Of a stretch of 59,349 nt of DNA, positions 6,785 to 15,173 are shown piece after piece (the stretch's first letter is position 1; every line of letters starts with the position of its first letter). Source of the DNA: Mycobacterium sp. E2733 (GTDB lineage: Bacteria > Actinomycetota > Actinomycetes > Mycobacteriales > Mycobacteriaceae). The notes beneath the pieces are model-generated. The model saw only the letters and a program-made list of their open reading frames with translations, did no database searches and was not told the DNA's origin. Where the stretch lies: assembly GCF_001667585.1 (NCBI RefSeq), contig NZ_LZJZ01000079.1, positions 1 to 59,349 on the forward strand, read 5' to 3'. Made by a program: the position numbers and the translations under genes.

Positions 6785-9609
6785 CGCACTACCGCCGGAC
6801 GGCTGCGCACCAGGGTCGGCCACCAGAACCACGGCCCCAGGATTCGCAGGATGCACGGCACGACGAACGAACGCACGATCAGTGTGTCGAGCAGCAGGCC
6901 GATGCACACGGTCGAACCCACCTGACCGATGGTTCGCAGATCGCTGGTGAGCATCGCCAGCATGGTGAAGGCGAAGACCAGCCCCGCGGACGTCACGACG
7001 CCACCCGTGCTGCCGAGGGCGCGGATCAGACCGGTGTGGATTCCGCCGTGCAGCTCCTCTTTGACCCTGTTGATCAGCAGCAGGTTGTAGTCCGATCCCA
7101 CCGCCACCAGGATGATGAACGTCAGCGGTAGCACGAGCCAGTGCAGGTGCAGGCCGATCAGGTGCTGCCAAACAAGTATGGACAGGCCGAATGCGCCGGC
7201 GTAGGAGAACGCCACCGTTCCGGGAATCACCAAGGCCGCCACCAGACTTCGCGTGATGAACATCATGATCAAGAAGATCAGCACGAAGGCAGCGATTGCC
7301 GCGATCATGAGGTCGGACATCGCGTATTGCTTGATGTCCTTGTCGTTGGACCCCGAACCGCCGATGTAGATCCTCGCGCCGGCCAACGAGGTCTCTTTCA
7401 GGATCGTCTTTATCGCGTCGGGGAATTGCTCGACGTGCTCCACGCCCTCGGGGCCCATAGCGTCACCCTCATGGGTGACGATGAACCGGGCCGCCTTGCC
7501 GTCCGGTGACATCATCAATTTCATACCCGTCTTGACGTCATCGTTGTCGAAGCCCTCGTGCGGGATGTAGAAGAAGTCGTCGCTGCGCGACTTGTCGAAG
7601 TCGTTGCCGACGTTGATCAGATCATCGAAAGTCTGCTCGGTTTGGACCGACTGCAGATCGGCGGATCCGTAGCTGTTGACCAGCTTCGACTGCAGTGCCT
7701 CGGTGTCGTCGGCGGTGGCTTTCAGTTGCGCGATGATCTGGGGGAAAGTCTTGTCCACCTCCTGGAGCGACACCTTGGCGTCCGCGATGTCGTCGGCCAG
7801 CTTGTCGATCTGATCGATGGTTTCGAACAGCGACCGGAACGTCCAGCAGATCGGGATGTCGAAACAGTGTCTCTCCCAATAGAAGTAGCTCTTGATCGGC
7901 CGGAAGAAATCGTCGACGTTAGAGACTTCGTCTCGGATGTCGTCGCTGACCCTTTGCAGGTCCTCGACGGTGAGCACCGTCTGGTGCAGTTCGTCGGACA
8001 CCTTCTGGAAAAAACCGATCTCTTTGCGCAACACCGCGACCGAGTGCGCCTGGATATCGGCCTGCGCATCGGTGTTGGCGTTCTGCTCCCTGTTGAACGG
8101 CAGCTGTTGGCCGTTGCCGCTGCCTTGCGTGGTGAACAGGTAGGGAATGCTGGCGTGCTCGAGGGCCCGCCCCAATGGCCTGGTCATGCCTTGCACCATC
8201 GCCACACCATGCAGGCGAATCAGAGCCTTCGCGACCCGGTCCAGCGAGATGAAGTCGGCCGAGTTCCGCATATCGTGATCGGTCTCGACCATCAGCATCT
8301 CGGAGAACAGCTTGCTCTTGGGGAAGTGCCGATCGGCCGCTTGGAAACCAAGGTTGGCGGGCGCACCGGCCGGCTGGTACTGACGATCGTCGTAGTTCTG
8401 CCGGTACGTCGGCACGAAGATCGCCCCGATCATGACGATGGCCGAACTGGCCGCGAGGACCGGCACCGGCCAGCGCACCACGCTCGCCCCGATGCGCCGA
8501 TAGAGGCGCCCTTGGGTATTGGTTCGCGGGTCGAACATTCCGAACAGGCTGCCGACGGTCAACGCCGCGGGGCCCAGCGTCATCGCTGCCGCGATGGTGA
8601 ACAGCATGGTGATCGCGACGGCCGGACCCATGGTGTGGAAGTAGTTCAGGCGCGCGAACGTCAGGCAGTAACACGCGCCGGCGATCGTCAGGCCAGAGCC
8701 GATGATGATGGGCGCGACACCCTTGTATGCGATGTAGAAACTATCCTCCCGGCTTTCGCCCGCCTGCCGCGCCTCGTGATATCGGCCCATCAAGAAAATG
8801 CCGTAATCCGTTCCCGCGCCGAGGGTTAGCGCGATGACGATGTTCACCGCGAACGACGAGAGTTCGATGTATCCGTAATGCCCCAGCGTTGAGACAACGC
8901 CCTTCGCGACGAGCATCTCGATGAGGACGCCGAGCAAGGGCACCAACAGGGTGGACGGCGTGCGATACACCAGCAGCAGCATCACGACGATGAGGCAGAT
9001 CGTGACGATGGTGACGTTGTTCAGGCTGGCATTGGCGATGGCCAGCGTGTCGGAGGCCAGCGGAGCCGCGCCGCTGACGTAGACCTTGAGGCCGGGTGGC
9101 GGCGTGTCCTTCTTGATGATGTCGCGGACGGCGTCCACGGATTGGTTGGCTTGAATCTGGCCGATGTCGCCCGCGAGACGCAACAGCACATAAGTGCTCT
9201 TGCCGTCCACGCTCTGAGCTCCGGCCGCGGTGAACGGCTTGCCCCACAGATCCATCACGTACTGCACGTGTTTGGTGTCGTGCTGGAGGCGGCGCATCAA
9301 ATCGTCGTAGTACCGATGGTCCTGGTCGCCCAGCGGCCGGTTCGCCTCGAACACCACCATGGTCAGGTTGGTTGAGTTGGATTCATGGAACTTTTCGCCG
9401 ATGTGCAACAGCGCCCGCTGCGACGGGGCGTAGTGCGGGACCATCGGTCCGGCAAGTTCTTCTGCGACCCGTTCTACTTGGGGCATGAAGGTATTGGTGC
9501 TTACCGCGAGCAGACCCCAGAACAAAATGATCGGTATCGCGAAAGCGCGGACCATCCTGGGGATGAAAGGGCGTTTGGTCCTCGGCTCGTCGAGGCGATG
9601 CTCGGTCAT
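6781..9609 (-). CDS. mmpL: MmpL-family RND lipid/siderophore transporter
   Basis: A 942-residue inner-membrane RND transporter of the mycobacterial MmpL group, which move lipids, siderophores or drugs using the proton gradient. Two Asp-Tyr proton-relay sites are visible: GTDYGIF in the first membrane bundle and GSDYNLL in the second, as in MmpL3. Large periplasmic loops follow the first helix and the mid-protein helix; the second contains a long helical coil (about residues 490-700), typical of MmpL4/5-type members. The start at 9609 overlaps the mmpS stop (ATGA), which decides it over longer frames. Its substrate is unknown. It is convergent with the SDR. Confidence 0.93.
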   Translation of the reverse strand: MTEHRLDEPRTKRPFIPRMVRAFAIPIILFWGLLAVSTNTFMPQVERVAEELAGPMVPHYAPSQRALLHIGEKFHESNSTNLTMVVFEANRPLGDQDHRYYDDLMRRLQHDTKHVQYVMDLWGKPFTAAGAQSVDGKSTYVLLRLAGDIGQIQANQSVDAVRDIIKKDTPPPGLKVYVSGAAPLASDTLAIANASLNNVTIVTICLIVVMLLLVYRTPSTLLVPLLGVLIEMLVAKGVVSTLGHYGYIELSSFAVNIVIALTLGAGTDYGIFLMGRYHEARQAGESREDSFYIAYKGVAPIIIGSGLTIAGACYCLTFARLNYFHTMGPAVAITMLFTIAAAMTLGPAALTVGSLFGMFDPRTNTQGRLYRRIGASVVRWPVPVLAASSAIVMIGAIFVPTYRQNYDDRQYQPAGAPANLGFQAADRHFPKSKLFSEMLMVETDHDMRNSADFISLDRVAKALIRLHGVAMVQGMTRPLGRALEHASIPYLFTTQGSGNGQQLPFNREQNANTDAQADIQAHSVAVLRKEIGFFQKVSDELHQTVLTVEDLQRVSDDIRDEVSNVDDFFRPIKSYFYWERHCFDIPICWTFRSLFETIDQIDKLADDIADAKVSLQEVDKTFPQIIAQLKATADDTEALQSKLVNSYGSADLQSVQTEQTFDDLINVGNDFDKSRSDDFFYIPHEGFDNDDVKTGMKLMMSPDGKAARFIVTHEGDAMGPEGVEHVEQFPDAIKTILKETSLAGARIYIGGSGSNDKDIKQYAMSDLMIAAIAAFVLIFLIMMFITRSLVAALVIPGTVAFSYAGAFGLSILVWQHLIGLHLHWLVLPLTFIILVAVGSDYNLLLINRVKEELHGGIHTGLIRALGSTGGVVTSAGLVFAFTMLAMLTSDLRTIGQVGSTVCIGLLLDTLIVRSFVVPCILRILGPWFWWPTLVRSRPAVVR

Positions 9610-10049
9610 GCGGATTTGACCCTGCACTCGACGTCGGCGTCCTGGTGGTCGTCCGATTGTTGGTCGCGGACCACGCCATCCACCAGCATCCGGCAACTCA
9701 CCTGACCGCCACGGACATGCACGGAGATGCTGCCGGACGCCACCGAGAGCGTGGTGGTCTCCGTGTGGGACCACGGCAGAGTCGTGATATCAACCTGATG
9801 GGGATGGCCGTCGATGTCGATATAGACGAGCTTTCCGCCCTGCCCTGCGGAGCCGTACACCTCATAGGTGATCCGTTTGAGGTTGAACTGCTCCGGTGCC
9901 TGCGGGCCATTGACCGTGATGACCGGCTCAGGTTCCGAGAACTGGTGCACCTTGTACATGCAGAGCAAACCGACACCGACCGCGACAACGGTGACCAACG
10001 GCATCCAGGCTCGTTCCAAGACAGTCCTGCTGACTGAACGAGGGCTCAC
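9606..10049 (-). CDS. mmpS: MmpS-family periplasmic accessory protein
   Basis: A 147-residue protein with an N-terminal membrane anchor (about 15-33, MPLVTVVAVGVGLLCMY) and a periplasmic beta-rich domain containing VTYEVYGSAG-like KRITYEVYG and VDITTLPWS motifs characteristic of MmpS4/MmpS5. MmpS proteins work with the MmpL partner encoded directly downstream, here overlapping by four bases. The start is GTG; an upstream ATG frame closes at once. A 29-bp palindrome lies about 80 bases upstream and probably controls the pair. Confidence 0.92.
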   Translation of the reverse strand: MSPRSVSRTVLERAWMPLVTVVAVGVGLLCMYKVHQFSEPEPVITVNGPQAPEQFNLKRITYEVYGSAGQGGKLVYIDIDGHPHQVDITTLPWSHTETTTLSVASGSISVHVRGGQVSCRMLVDGVVRDQQSDDHQDADVECRVKSA

Positions 10050-10125
10050 TCGTTCATCTCCCCGTACCCCTCCTGACCTTGTGCTCGTCCCATCCCCGAC
10101 CGCCGTGCGCGTGCGGCAAGACCAG

Positions 10126-10154
10126 GTGACATATCAACCTAGTTGATATGTCAC
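10126..10154. promoter_or_regulatory. 29-bp perfect palindrome, probable mmpS-mmpL operator
   Basis: GTGACATATCAAC, spacer CTA, then GTTGATATGTCAC: perfect 13-base arms. It lies about 77 bases before the mmpS start, also downstream-facing to nothing on the other strand, so mmpS-mmpL is the only reasonable target. The form suits a TetR-type dimer. No regulator gene adjoins it. Confidence 0.7.
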
Positions 10155-10222
10155 GGTAAAGAGACTACTGCACTCGGGCCGCTGGCGCGATCTCGGCGTG
10201 CCGGACCTCGTCATGCGGAGCG

Positions 10223-10657
10223 TTACGACGCGGTGGGGGCGTCGCGCAGGCGCCTTTTCAACCGTGCGCTACTGAGCAGGCGAAGGGCCAGGTTCGTGGA
10301 GGTCAGCATGGGGATCACGCCGAGAAATGTCCGCTCGGACGGCGTGGCTCCATGCAGGTGGTAAAGGCTGCCGAACACGTAAAAACAGCCCAGCATGAAC
10401 AACGCACCGGGGATGCAGAGCGCCATGAAGGAACTGCGATCGGCGACGATTTGCTTTGCGTAATGCACCTCTTCCGGTGACATCGGTTCGCGTTTGCGCA
10501 GTTTGCGCACGACCTCTTTGGAGCTCCCGATTTCTTCGCTTATCGGGGTGGTTGGTCGCCGCTCCATCCGCCGTACGAATACGGTGGCAATGGCGGCAAG
10601 TGTCAGCGCCAGCCCCAGAGCGACGACGGTCAGCAGACCGAACAAGCCCTCAGTCAC
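10223..10657 (-). CDS. Conserved mycobacterial membrane protein
   Basis: A 144-residue protein with a hydrophobic N-terminal segment (about 5-27), a charged cytoplasmic middle (RRMERRPTTPISEEIGSSKEVVRKLRK), a second hydrophobic segment (about 76-97, MALCIPGALFMLGCFYVFG) and a basic C-terminus. I do not recognise a function. It follows the small membrane gene at 10676 by 18 bases and the signal-peptide protein beyond it, so the three probably form one reverse operon linked to the envelope. Confidence 0.75.
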   Translation of the reverse strand: MTEGLFGLLTVVALGLALTLAAIATVFVRRMERRPTTPISEEIGSSKEVVRKLRKREPMSPEEVHYAKQIVADRSSFMALCIPGALFMLGCFYVFGSLYHLHGATPSERTFLGVIPMLTSTNLALRLLSSARLKRRLRDAPTAS

Positions 10658-10675
10658 TGTCGAACTCCTTCTGAG

Positions 10676-10852
10676 TCACCGCTTCCGGGTCTTGACCACG
10701 TCACGGACGATGAGGCCCACCACAACGGCCAGCCCGAGTGGTACCAAGACCTTGAAGACGGTTGAGGCGTGCGAGTAGAGCAACGCGTAAGCGATCGCCC
10801 CGATCGCGACCATGGCAAGCAGGATGCCGCGATTGATCTTGTCGGTGCCCAT
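10676..10852 (-). CDS. Small two-helix membrane protein
   Basis: A 58-residue protein, MGTDKINRG then two hydrophobic segments (about 10-27 and 32-49) and a basic tail (RDVVKTRKR). The start at 10852 is chosen because upstream sequence in this frame is antisense-like to the Gly-rich gene. It lies between two membrane-associated genes on the same strand with short gaps, so it is likely part of their operon. Function unknown. Confidence 0.7.
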   Translation of the reverse strand: MGTDKINRGILLAMVAIGAIAYALLYSHASTVFKVLVPLGLAVVVGLIVRDVVKTRKR

Positions 10853-10877
10853 CGGTGAAAACCTTACTTCGGGGGAA

Positions 10878-12356
10878 TCAGAACCCGAAGTCGCCGCCGC
10901 CGGAGTCCGAGCCACCGCCGCCGAAATCGGATCCGCCGAAATCGGACCCGCCGCCTGAGTCCCAACCGCCGGAGTCCCAGCCCCCGCCGAAGTCCACGTC
11001 GCCACCGCCGGAATACGAGCCGTCGTTGCCCCCGAAGCTGGTGTCGCCGCCGGAGTCATAGCCGCCACTGAACCCGACGTCGCCTCGCTGGCTGTCGTAG
11101 CCGGCGTTCTGGCCGCTGTCATAGTTGGCGTCCGCATAAGCCGAGTCGCGGCCGGCCTCGAAGCCCCGGTCGTAGCCGCCGCCCCAATGGTCGTCCAGCA
11201 GCGCATCCATCAGCAGGACGTCGGTGAGCGCCCAACCCCAACCCGCCCCCCAGAACGCGTACGGGTAGTACCCCGGGTAGAAGAACATTCCGTTGTAGTA
11301 GCCACCCCCGAAATAGTGCGGATAGCCGGGCTGCGCGGTGGTGCTGTAGTTGTTGTTGTTGATCGTCACGTACTCGCCGGTGTCGGGGTTCTTCGCCCGC
11401 ACCGAGGCTTGCTTGCGGTCATCCTCGGGCACCGAGTCGACCGCGGCAACGTTGGGCGCGGCGCGGCCGGGGTTGAGCTTCTGGTTGGCCTTGGCCACCG
11501 TGGACTGCACCACTCGGAGGTGCGCCCGTGCCGCGCCGTAGTCGCCTGTTTCGTAAGCCTTTCGGGCGTCGTACAGGCTGGCGTTGGCCTTGGTCGACTC
11601 CGCGCTGACGTCCGTTTCGCTGTTGGTGAGCACCGCGTTGTCGAGGTCGCTGACATCCGATTCGGCGGTGATCAACTGCTGCTTGACCTGCTCGCGTGCC
11701 TCTGCGTCGTTGCGGCGCTTACGATTTCGGCTGACAGCGAAAGAGATCAAGGCGATGACGCTCAACGCGACGGCGATAAAGACCAGCAGCGTCCACAGCC
11801 ATGCCCAGCGGTCGGGGTTCTTGTGCACGACGGGGGAGGTGGCGGCCGCCGGCCCCCCGGAGGTCACGTCCACCTTGGTCAACCTGCTGACGAATTCACT
11901 CGTCGCGCCTTGCGGGTCGTTCCGGTGGCCCCTGGCGGACTGGCTCATGAACGGATCGACGCTGTCCGCGATCGCCTTGGGCACGTTGTAGGCACGCACG
12001 TGATAGCCCTTGGAGTCGATCACCAGAATGATCCCGCTGAATGCGGGATTGCGGCCGAGGATGACGTTGTGGATGGCGTCCGGTGTGGTCACGCCGGTCT
12101 GCCTGGGCGCCACCGCCGCCACCCAGATCGGCGGGGTGGAACTCCACGTCCAGTGGCTGCTGAGAATCTGGTCGTTCAGCCTGTCCGGGTCCTGCAGCGG
12201 CGGTCTGGCCGCCGAGTCGGCAACCACGTGCGTCTGGGCGTTGAACCTGCCCACCAGCTGATCGGTGTAGGTGTCGGCCGAGGCGGGCGGCGCGACCAGC
12301 ATCGCCAGCGCCACGGTAAACGGGGCCAGCACAAGCCAACGAAATCGTAAGGTCAC
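10878..12356 (-). CDS. Secreted/anchored protein with Gly-Ser-Asp-rich tail (TPM-like)
   Basis: A 492-residue envelope protein. It has an N-terminal signal peptide ending APPASA, an extracytoplasmic domain (about 28-170) resembling TPM/DUF domains, one membrane helix (about 190-215, LWTLLVFIAVALSVIALI), a helical coiled region (about 225-300), a Tyr/Gly-rich stretch and a long low-complexity tail of GGG, SGG and DFGG units. A GTG at 12356, next to AGGAGG, gives a compact signal peptide; a GTG at 12377 is the alternative. The layout recalls membrane proteins with a TPM domain and glycine-rich tail. Function unknown. Confidence 0.75.
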   Translation of the reverse strand: MTLRFRWLVLAPFTVALAMLVAPPASADTYTDQLVGRFNAQTHVVADSAARPPLQDPDRLNDQILSSHWTWSSTPPIWVAAVAPRQTGVTTPDAIHNVILGRNPAFSGIILVIDSKGYHVRAYNVPKAIADSVDPFMSQSARGHRNDPQGATSEFVSRLTKVDVTSGGPAAATSPVVHKNPDRWAWLWTLLVFIAVALSVIALISFAVSRNRKRRNDAEAREQVKQQLITAESDVSDLDNAVLTNSETDVSAESTKANASLYDARKAYETGDYGAARAHLRVVQSTVAKANQKLNPGRAAPNVAAVDSVPEDDRKQASVRAKNPDTGEYVTINNNNYSTTAQPGYPHYFGGGYYNGMFFYPGYYPYAFWGAGWGWALTDVLLMDALLDDHWGGGYDRGFEAGRDSAYADANYDSGQNAGYDSQRGDVGFSGGYDSGGDTSFGGNDGSYSGGGDVDFGGGWDSGGWDSGGGSDFGGSDFGGGGSDSGGGDFGF

Positions 12357-12465
12357 TTTCCTCCTGCCAGGGGTCACTATGTCGATCCTTGCGGTGGACG
12401 GTGAAAACGTCCACCGCCCGTCGTGGCCTTGACGGTGTGAGCGCCCGGCGCGGCCCTTTTCGGGC

Positions 12466-12555
12466 CGATCTGCTGCAGTGCAAGGCGGCGTTGATCACCG
12501 GAGCGACGCTGGTTGTCGACGGTGGCCGATGGGTTGACCGGCAACGGAGTGCCGG
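12466..12555 (+). pseudogene. Relic of an SDR gene C-terminus
   Basis: The plus strand reads ADLLQCKAALITGATLVVDG then GRWVDRQ, which matches the C-terminal ITGATLVVDGGRW signature of short-chain dehydrogenases. No SDR body precedes it: upstream sequence is the 5' end of the Gly-rich gene region. It is a fragment of about 30 codons, evidence of a deletion at this spot. Confidence 0.5.
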
Positions 12556-12571
12556 ATCTCCCCGGCTATCA

Positions 12572-13189
12572 CTAGGTCTGGCTTTGCTCGATGTACCCGC
12601 GGGGGAGCACGGAGAAGTCGACGCACGCCGCGGCCAGGACGTCGCCCAACTGTGGGTCGACCGGCGCGGCGAGCGTGAGCATCGCGCCCGCCGACGGCGC
12701 CTTCAGCGTCGCGATGTTGTGTTTGGTCAGCAACTGGATGGCTTCGGATTCGGTGTCGCTCCAACCGGTGTGGACGGTCATCAGGGTAAGGACGCCGAGC
12801 GCCCCGCCGGACGGCGACAACAAGCGATGATGCCAGGCGCCGTCGGCCTTGTGGCCGGTGTGCGGCCGCACCACCGCCAGCACGGTGCCGCCACCGTCTT
12901 CCACGCGCGCCGCGCCGTCGGCGGGGACGATCTTTCCGACCGGCGTGTTTCCGTTGGTGATGGTGGTCGTTGCGGCCACCGCGATCTTGAGTTCATCACC
13001 GCTGGCCGCGGACAGCGTGTACTCGCCTTTGCCGCCGTTCTTGAAGCCGAATAGCACTGCTGCGCCGCCCTTTTGCTTGGCGCACGCCAATTCGGTGCCG
13101 TCGGGGGTGGCGAGCTCGACCCGCAACGCGTTGGATGTCGACCTCGTCAGGCGCGCGAGGACGACCATTGCATTGCCCAGGATAGACAT
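12572..13189 (-). CDS. Conserved hypothetical, possible LURP-one/tubby-like fold
   Basis: A 205-residue protein starting MSILGNAMVVLARLTRST. It has alternating beta-type segments (GGAAVLFGFKNGGKGEYTL, DGAWHHRLLSPSGG) and ends with LPRGYIEQSQT. The pattern hints at the phospholipid-scramblase/LURP beta-barrel class, but this is weak. No signal peptide or membrane helix is evident. The gene is alone on its strand here; the flanks hold gene relics. Confidence 0.6.
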   Translation of the reverse strand: MSILGNAMVVLARLTRSTSNALRVELATPDGTELACAKQKGGAAVLFGFKNGGKGEYTLSAASGDELKIAVAATTTITNGNTPVGKIVPADGAARVEDGGGTVLAVVRPHTGHKADGAWHHRLLSPSGGALGVLTLMTVHTGWSDTESEAIQLLTKHNIATLKAPSAGAMLTLAAPVDPQLGDVLAAACVDFSVLPRGYIEQSQT

Positions 13190-13220
13190 GGCGAGATCCT
13201 AGGCTCAGGCGCCGCGTTTA

Positions 13221-13361
13221 TCAGCCGCTTCCCCACATCTTGACCGGCAGCGGCCACACGTTCCAGATGTCGTCGCCGCACCCGGTGATGGCGCGATCGG
13301 GCGAGAAATTGCCACGCAGGGGCGTTTGCGAGGGGTAGCGCGGCCTGCTGAGCGCGCCGCT
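13221..13361 (-). pseudogene. Orphan C-terminal coding fragment
   Basis: On the minus strand one frame reads GNFSPDRAITGCGDDIWNVW then PLPVKMWGSG and a TGA-TAA double stop. The Trp- and Gly-rich composition looks like a real protein C-terminus rather than chance, but no start codon with a ribosome site precedes it and the frame runs back into the mmr gene end. It is likely a truncated gene. Confidence 0.35.
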
Positions 13362-13379
13362 AGCTGTACTCGGCGAGCG

Positions 13380-13703
13380 TCAGTGGGCACCGGACAAGTT
13401 CAACGTGACCACACCGGCGATGATCAACCCGATACCGACCACCTTGGCCACGGACACCGTCGAACCCAGAAACAGCACGGCGATCAGCACGATGAGGGCC
13501 GTACCGATTGCCGACCACAACGCGTAGGCGACGTCTGTCTGCATGCCGCGCGCGATCGACAGTGCCAAGAGCGCAAATGAGATTGCGTAACCCGCGAGGC
13601 AGATGACCGTCGGCCACAATCGGGTGAAGCCTTCCGTGCTCTTGAGCAGGCTGGTCGCTGTCACCTCTGCGAAGATGGCGCAGAGGAGAAACACATAGGT
13701 CAA
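13380..13703 (-). CDS. mmr: Small multidrug resistance efflux protein Mmr
   Basis: A 107-residue four-helix SMR transporter, the orthologue of M. tuberculosis Rv3065 Mmr by near-identical segments (CAIFAEV, LLKSTEGFTRLWPTV, GMQTDVAYALWSAIGTA, GVVTLNLSGAH). The essential membrane glutamate is E13 in FAEV. It exchanges protons for quaternary cations and dyes. The start is TTG at 13703, set by an AAGGAGG site six bases upstream; longer frames lack support. The TetR repressor that adjoins mmr in M. tuberculosis is absent, replaced by a divergent alpha/beta hydrolase. Confidence 0.93.
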   Translation of the reverse strand: MTYVFLLCAIFAEVTATSLLKSTEGFTRLWPTVICLAGYAISFALLALSIARGMQTDVAYALWSAIGTALIVLIAVLFLGSTVSVAKVVGIGLIIAGVVTLNLSGAH

Positions 13704-13770
13704 GACGCCTCCTTGCGTACCGACGTACATGTATGTGTGTACAGGACAGGTCGTGGAAGGATTGCCCCGT

Positions 13771-14694
13771 ATGACGTTTGCCGCGCGGCCACTGAACTTC
13801 GACGTCGGCGACGTGATCGGTGAGGAAGCGTCGCTGGCGGCGACGTACTATCCCGCGCGCACCGGCGCGGAGGCACGAGGACTGTTGGTCTGTCTCCCGG
13901 GTGGCACCTACAGCCGCGACTACTGGGACCTGCACATCCCGGCCCATCACGGGTACAGCTTCGCCGAGTTCGCCACCGGAAACGGCTACGCCGTCATCAC
14001 CATCGATCCGCTGGGTACCGGCGAAAGCTCACAACCCGCAATAGATTTCGGTTTCAGAGATATCGCCGCTGCGCTCGCGCACACCGTCTGCGCGTTGCCG
14101 GCCGTAACCGGCATCGACGCGCGTCCGGTGGCGATGGCACACTCCCTCGGCGGCTACCTGGCAATCACTCAACAGGCGCTGTTCTCCAGCTTCGCCGCAC
14201 TAGCCCTGCTCGGGTGCACCAACCAACACGTAGCGCCGCTGAACCTCGATCCGGCGTTCATCGCCCGGTCGGCGACCGCGCAGGGACGCGCCGAGCTCAC
14301 CCGGGAGATCCTGTCCGCCCTCTCGCGGCCCTACTTCGAGGGCCCGCGCGAGCACCTGCAGAGCTGGTTCCACCTTGGCGACGTCCCCACCGACGTCGTG
14401 GCCGCGGACTGCGTCGTGGCAAAGTCGATGGTGCCGCGCGTGTTCGGCACCGCCATGATCCCCGGTGTCGTCGCCGAACACGCCGCACTGATCGACGTCC
14501 CCGTGTTGCTCGGGTACGGCGTCGTCGACGTCTCACCGGACCCACGCGCCGAGGCCGGCCTCTATCGCCGGTGCCCGGACATCACCACCCTGGTGCTGGC
14601 CGGCAGCGCACATTGCCACAACATGTCGTCGAGTCGGCATCGGATTTGGCGGCGCCTGTTGGACTGGGCCGCGACCGTAACCTTTGCATCGTGA
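13771..14694 (+). CDS. Alpha/beta hydrolase
   Basis: A 307-residue alpha/beta-hydrolase. The nucleophile elbow is AMAHSLGGYL (Ser near residue 128), the oxyanion region LVCLPGG comes earlier, and the catalytic His is probably in AGSAHCHNM near the C-terminus. The acid may be the Asp in GYGVVDVSPDP. The start at 13771 follows a GGAAGGA site; an ATG at 13729 would add 14 residues. The stop overlaps the DoxX start (GTGA), so the two are co-translated. The substrate is unknown. Confidence 0.85.
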   Translation: MTFAARPLNFDVGDVIGEEASLAATYYPARTGAEARGLLVCLPGGTYSRDYWDLHIPAHHGYSFAEFATGNGYAVITIDPLGTGESSQPAIDFGFRDIAAALAHTVCALPAVTGIDARPVAMAHSLGGYLAITQQALFSSFAALALLGCTNQHVAPLNLDPAFIARSATAQGRAELTREILSALSRPYFEGPREHLQSWFHLGDVPTDVVAADCVVAKSMVPRVFGTAMIPGVVAEHAALIDVPVLLGYGVVDVSPDPRAEAGLYRRCPDITTLVLAGSAHCHNMSSSRHRIWRRLLDWAATVTFAS

Positions 14695-15131
14695 CAAAGG
14701 ATTTCGACCGGCGGTTCGATCGGTATACCCCGGCCGTGCTGAGCGTGTTTCGGGCGGTGTACGGCTTGCTGTTCGCCGCGTACGGCTCGAGGAGCCTCTT
14801 CGATTGGCCCGTCCCCTCGCCCGTCCGCGTCGAGTTCGGGTCCTGGCCGGGCTGGTACGCCGGGTTGATCGAAGTCGTCGCTGGTCTGCTGATCGCGGCC
14901 GGCCTCTTCACCCGCGCCGTCGCGTTTGTCGCCTCGGGGGAGATGGCGGTCGCCTATTTCTGGATCCACCAACCGCAAGCGCTCTGGCCGGTCGCCGATC
15001 CGCCGGCGGGAAACGGCGGCGGGTTGGCGATCCTCTTCTGCTTCGCGTTCCTGCTCCTGGTGTTCACGGGCGGCGGGAGGTTCTCCCTCGACGCCGTGCG
15101 CGGCACGGTACTTCCCCTCGACCGGCGATAA
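14691..15131 (+). CDS. DoxX-family membrane protein
   Basis: A 146-residue DoxX-type protein with four hydrophobic segments. VFRAVYGLLFAAYGSRSLF, GLIEVVAGLLIAAGLFTR and the FWIHQP loop are family hallmarks. In mycobacteria DoxX proteins are linked to membrane redox and thiol stress handling. The GTG start overlaps the hydrolase stop. The SDR follows 42 bases later with its own AGGAGG site. Confidence 0.85.
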   Translation: MTKDFDRRFDRYTPAVLSVFRAVYGLLFAAYGSRSLFDWPVPSPVRVEFGSWPGWYAGLIEVVAGLLIAAGLFTRAVAFVASGEMAVAYFWIHQPQALWPVADPPAGNGGGLAILFCFAFLLLVFTGGGRFSLDAVRGTVLPLDRR

Positions 15132-15173
15132 TGGCATTCTCTGATACGGAGAAGCCATTTCCGTAGGAGGTCG

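Noticed and set aside
7558..8829. Long plus-strand open frame
   Set aside because: It is the antisense of mmpL; composition is Arg/Asp/Val-rich with no family pattern.
13728..13748. GTAC...GTGTAC repeat near the hydrolase start as an operator
   Set aside because: Imperfect and short; overlaps a possible start codon and is likely chance.
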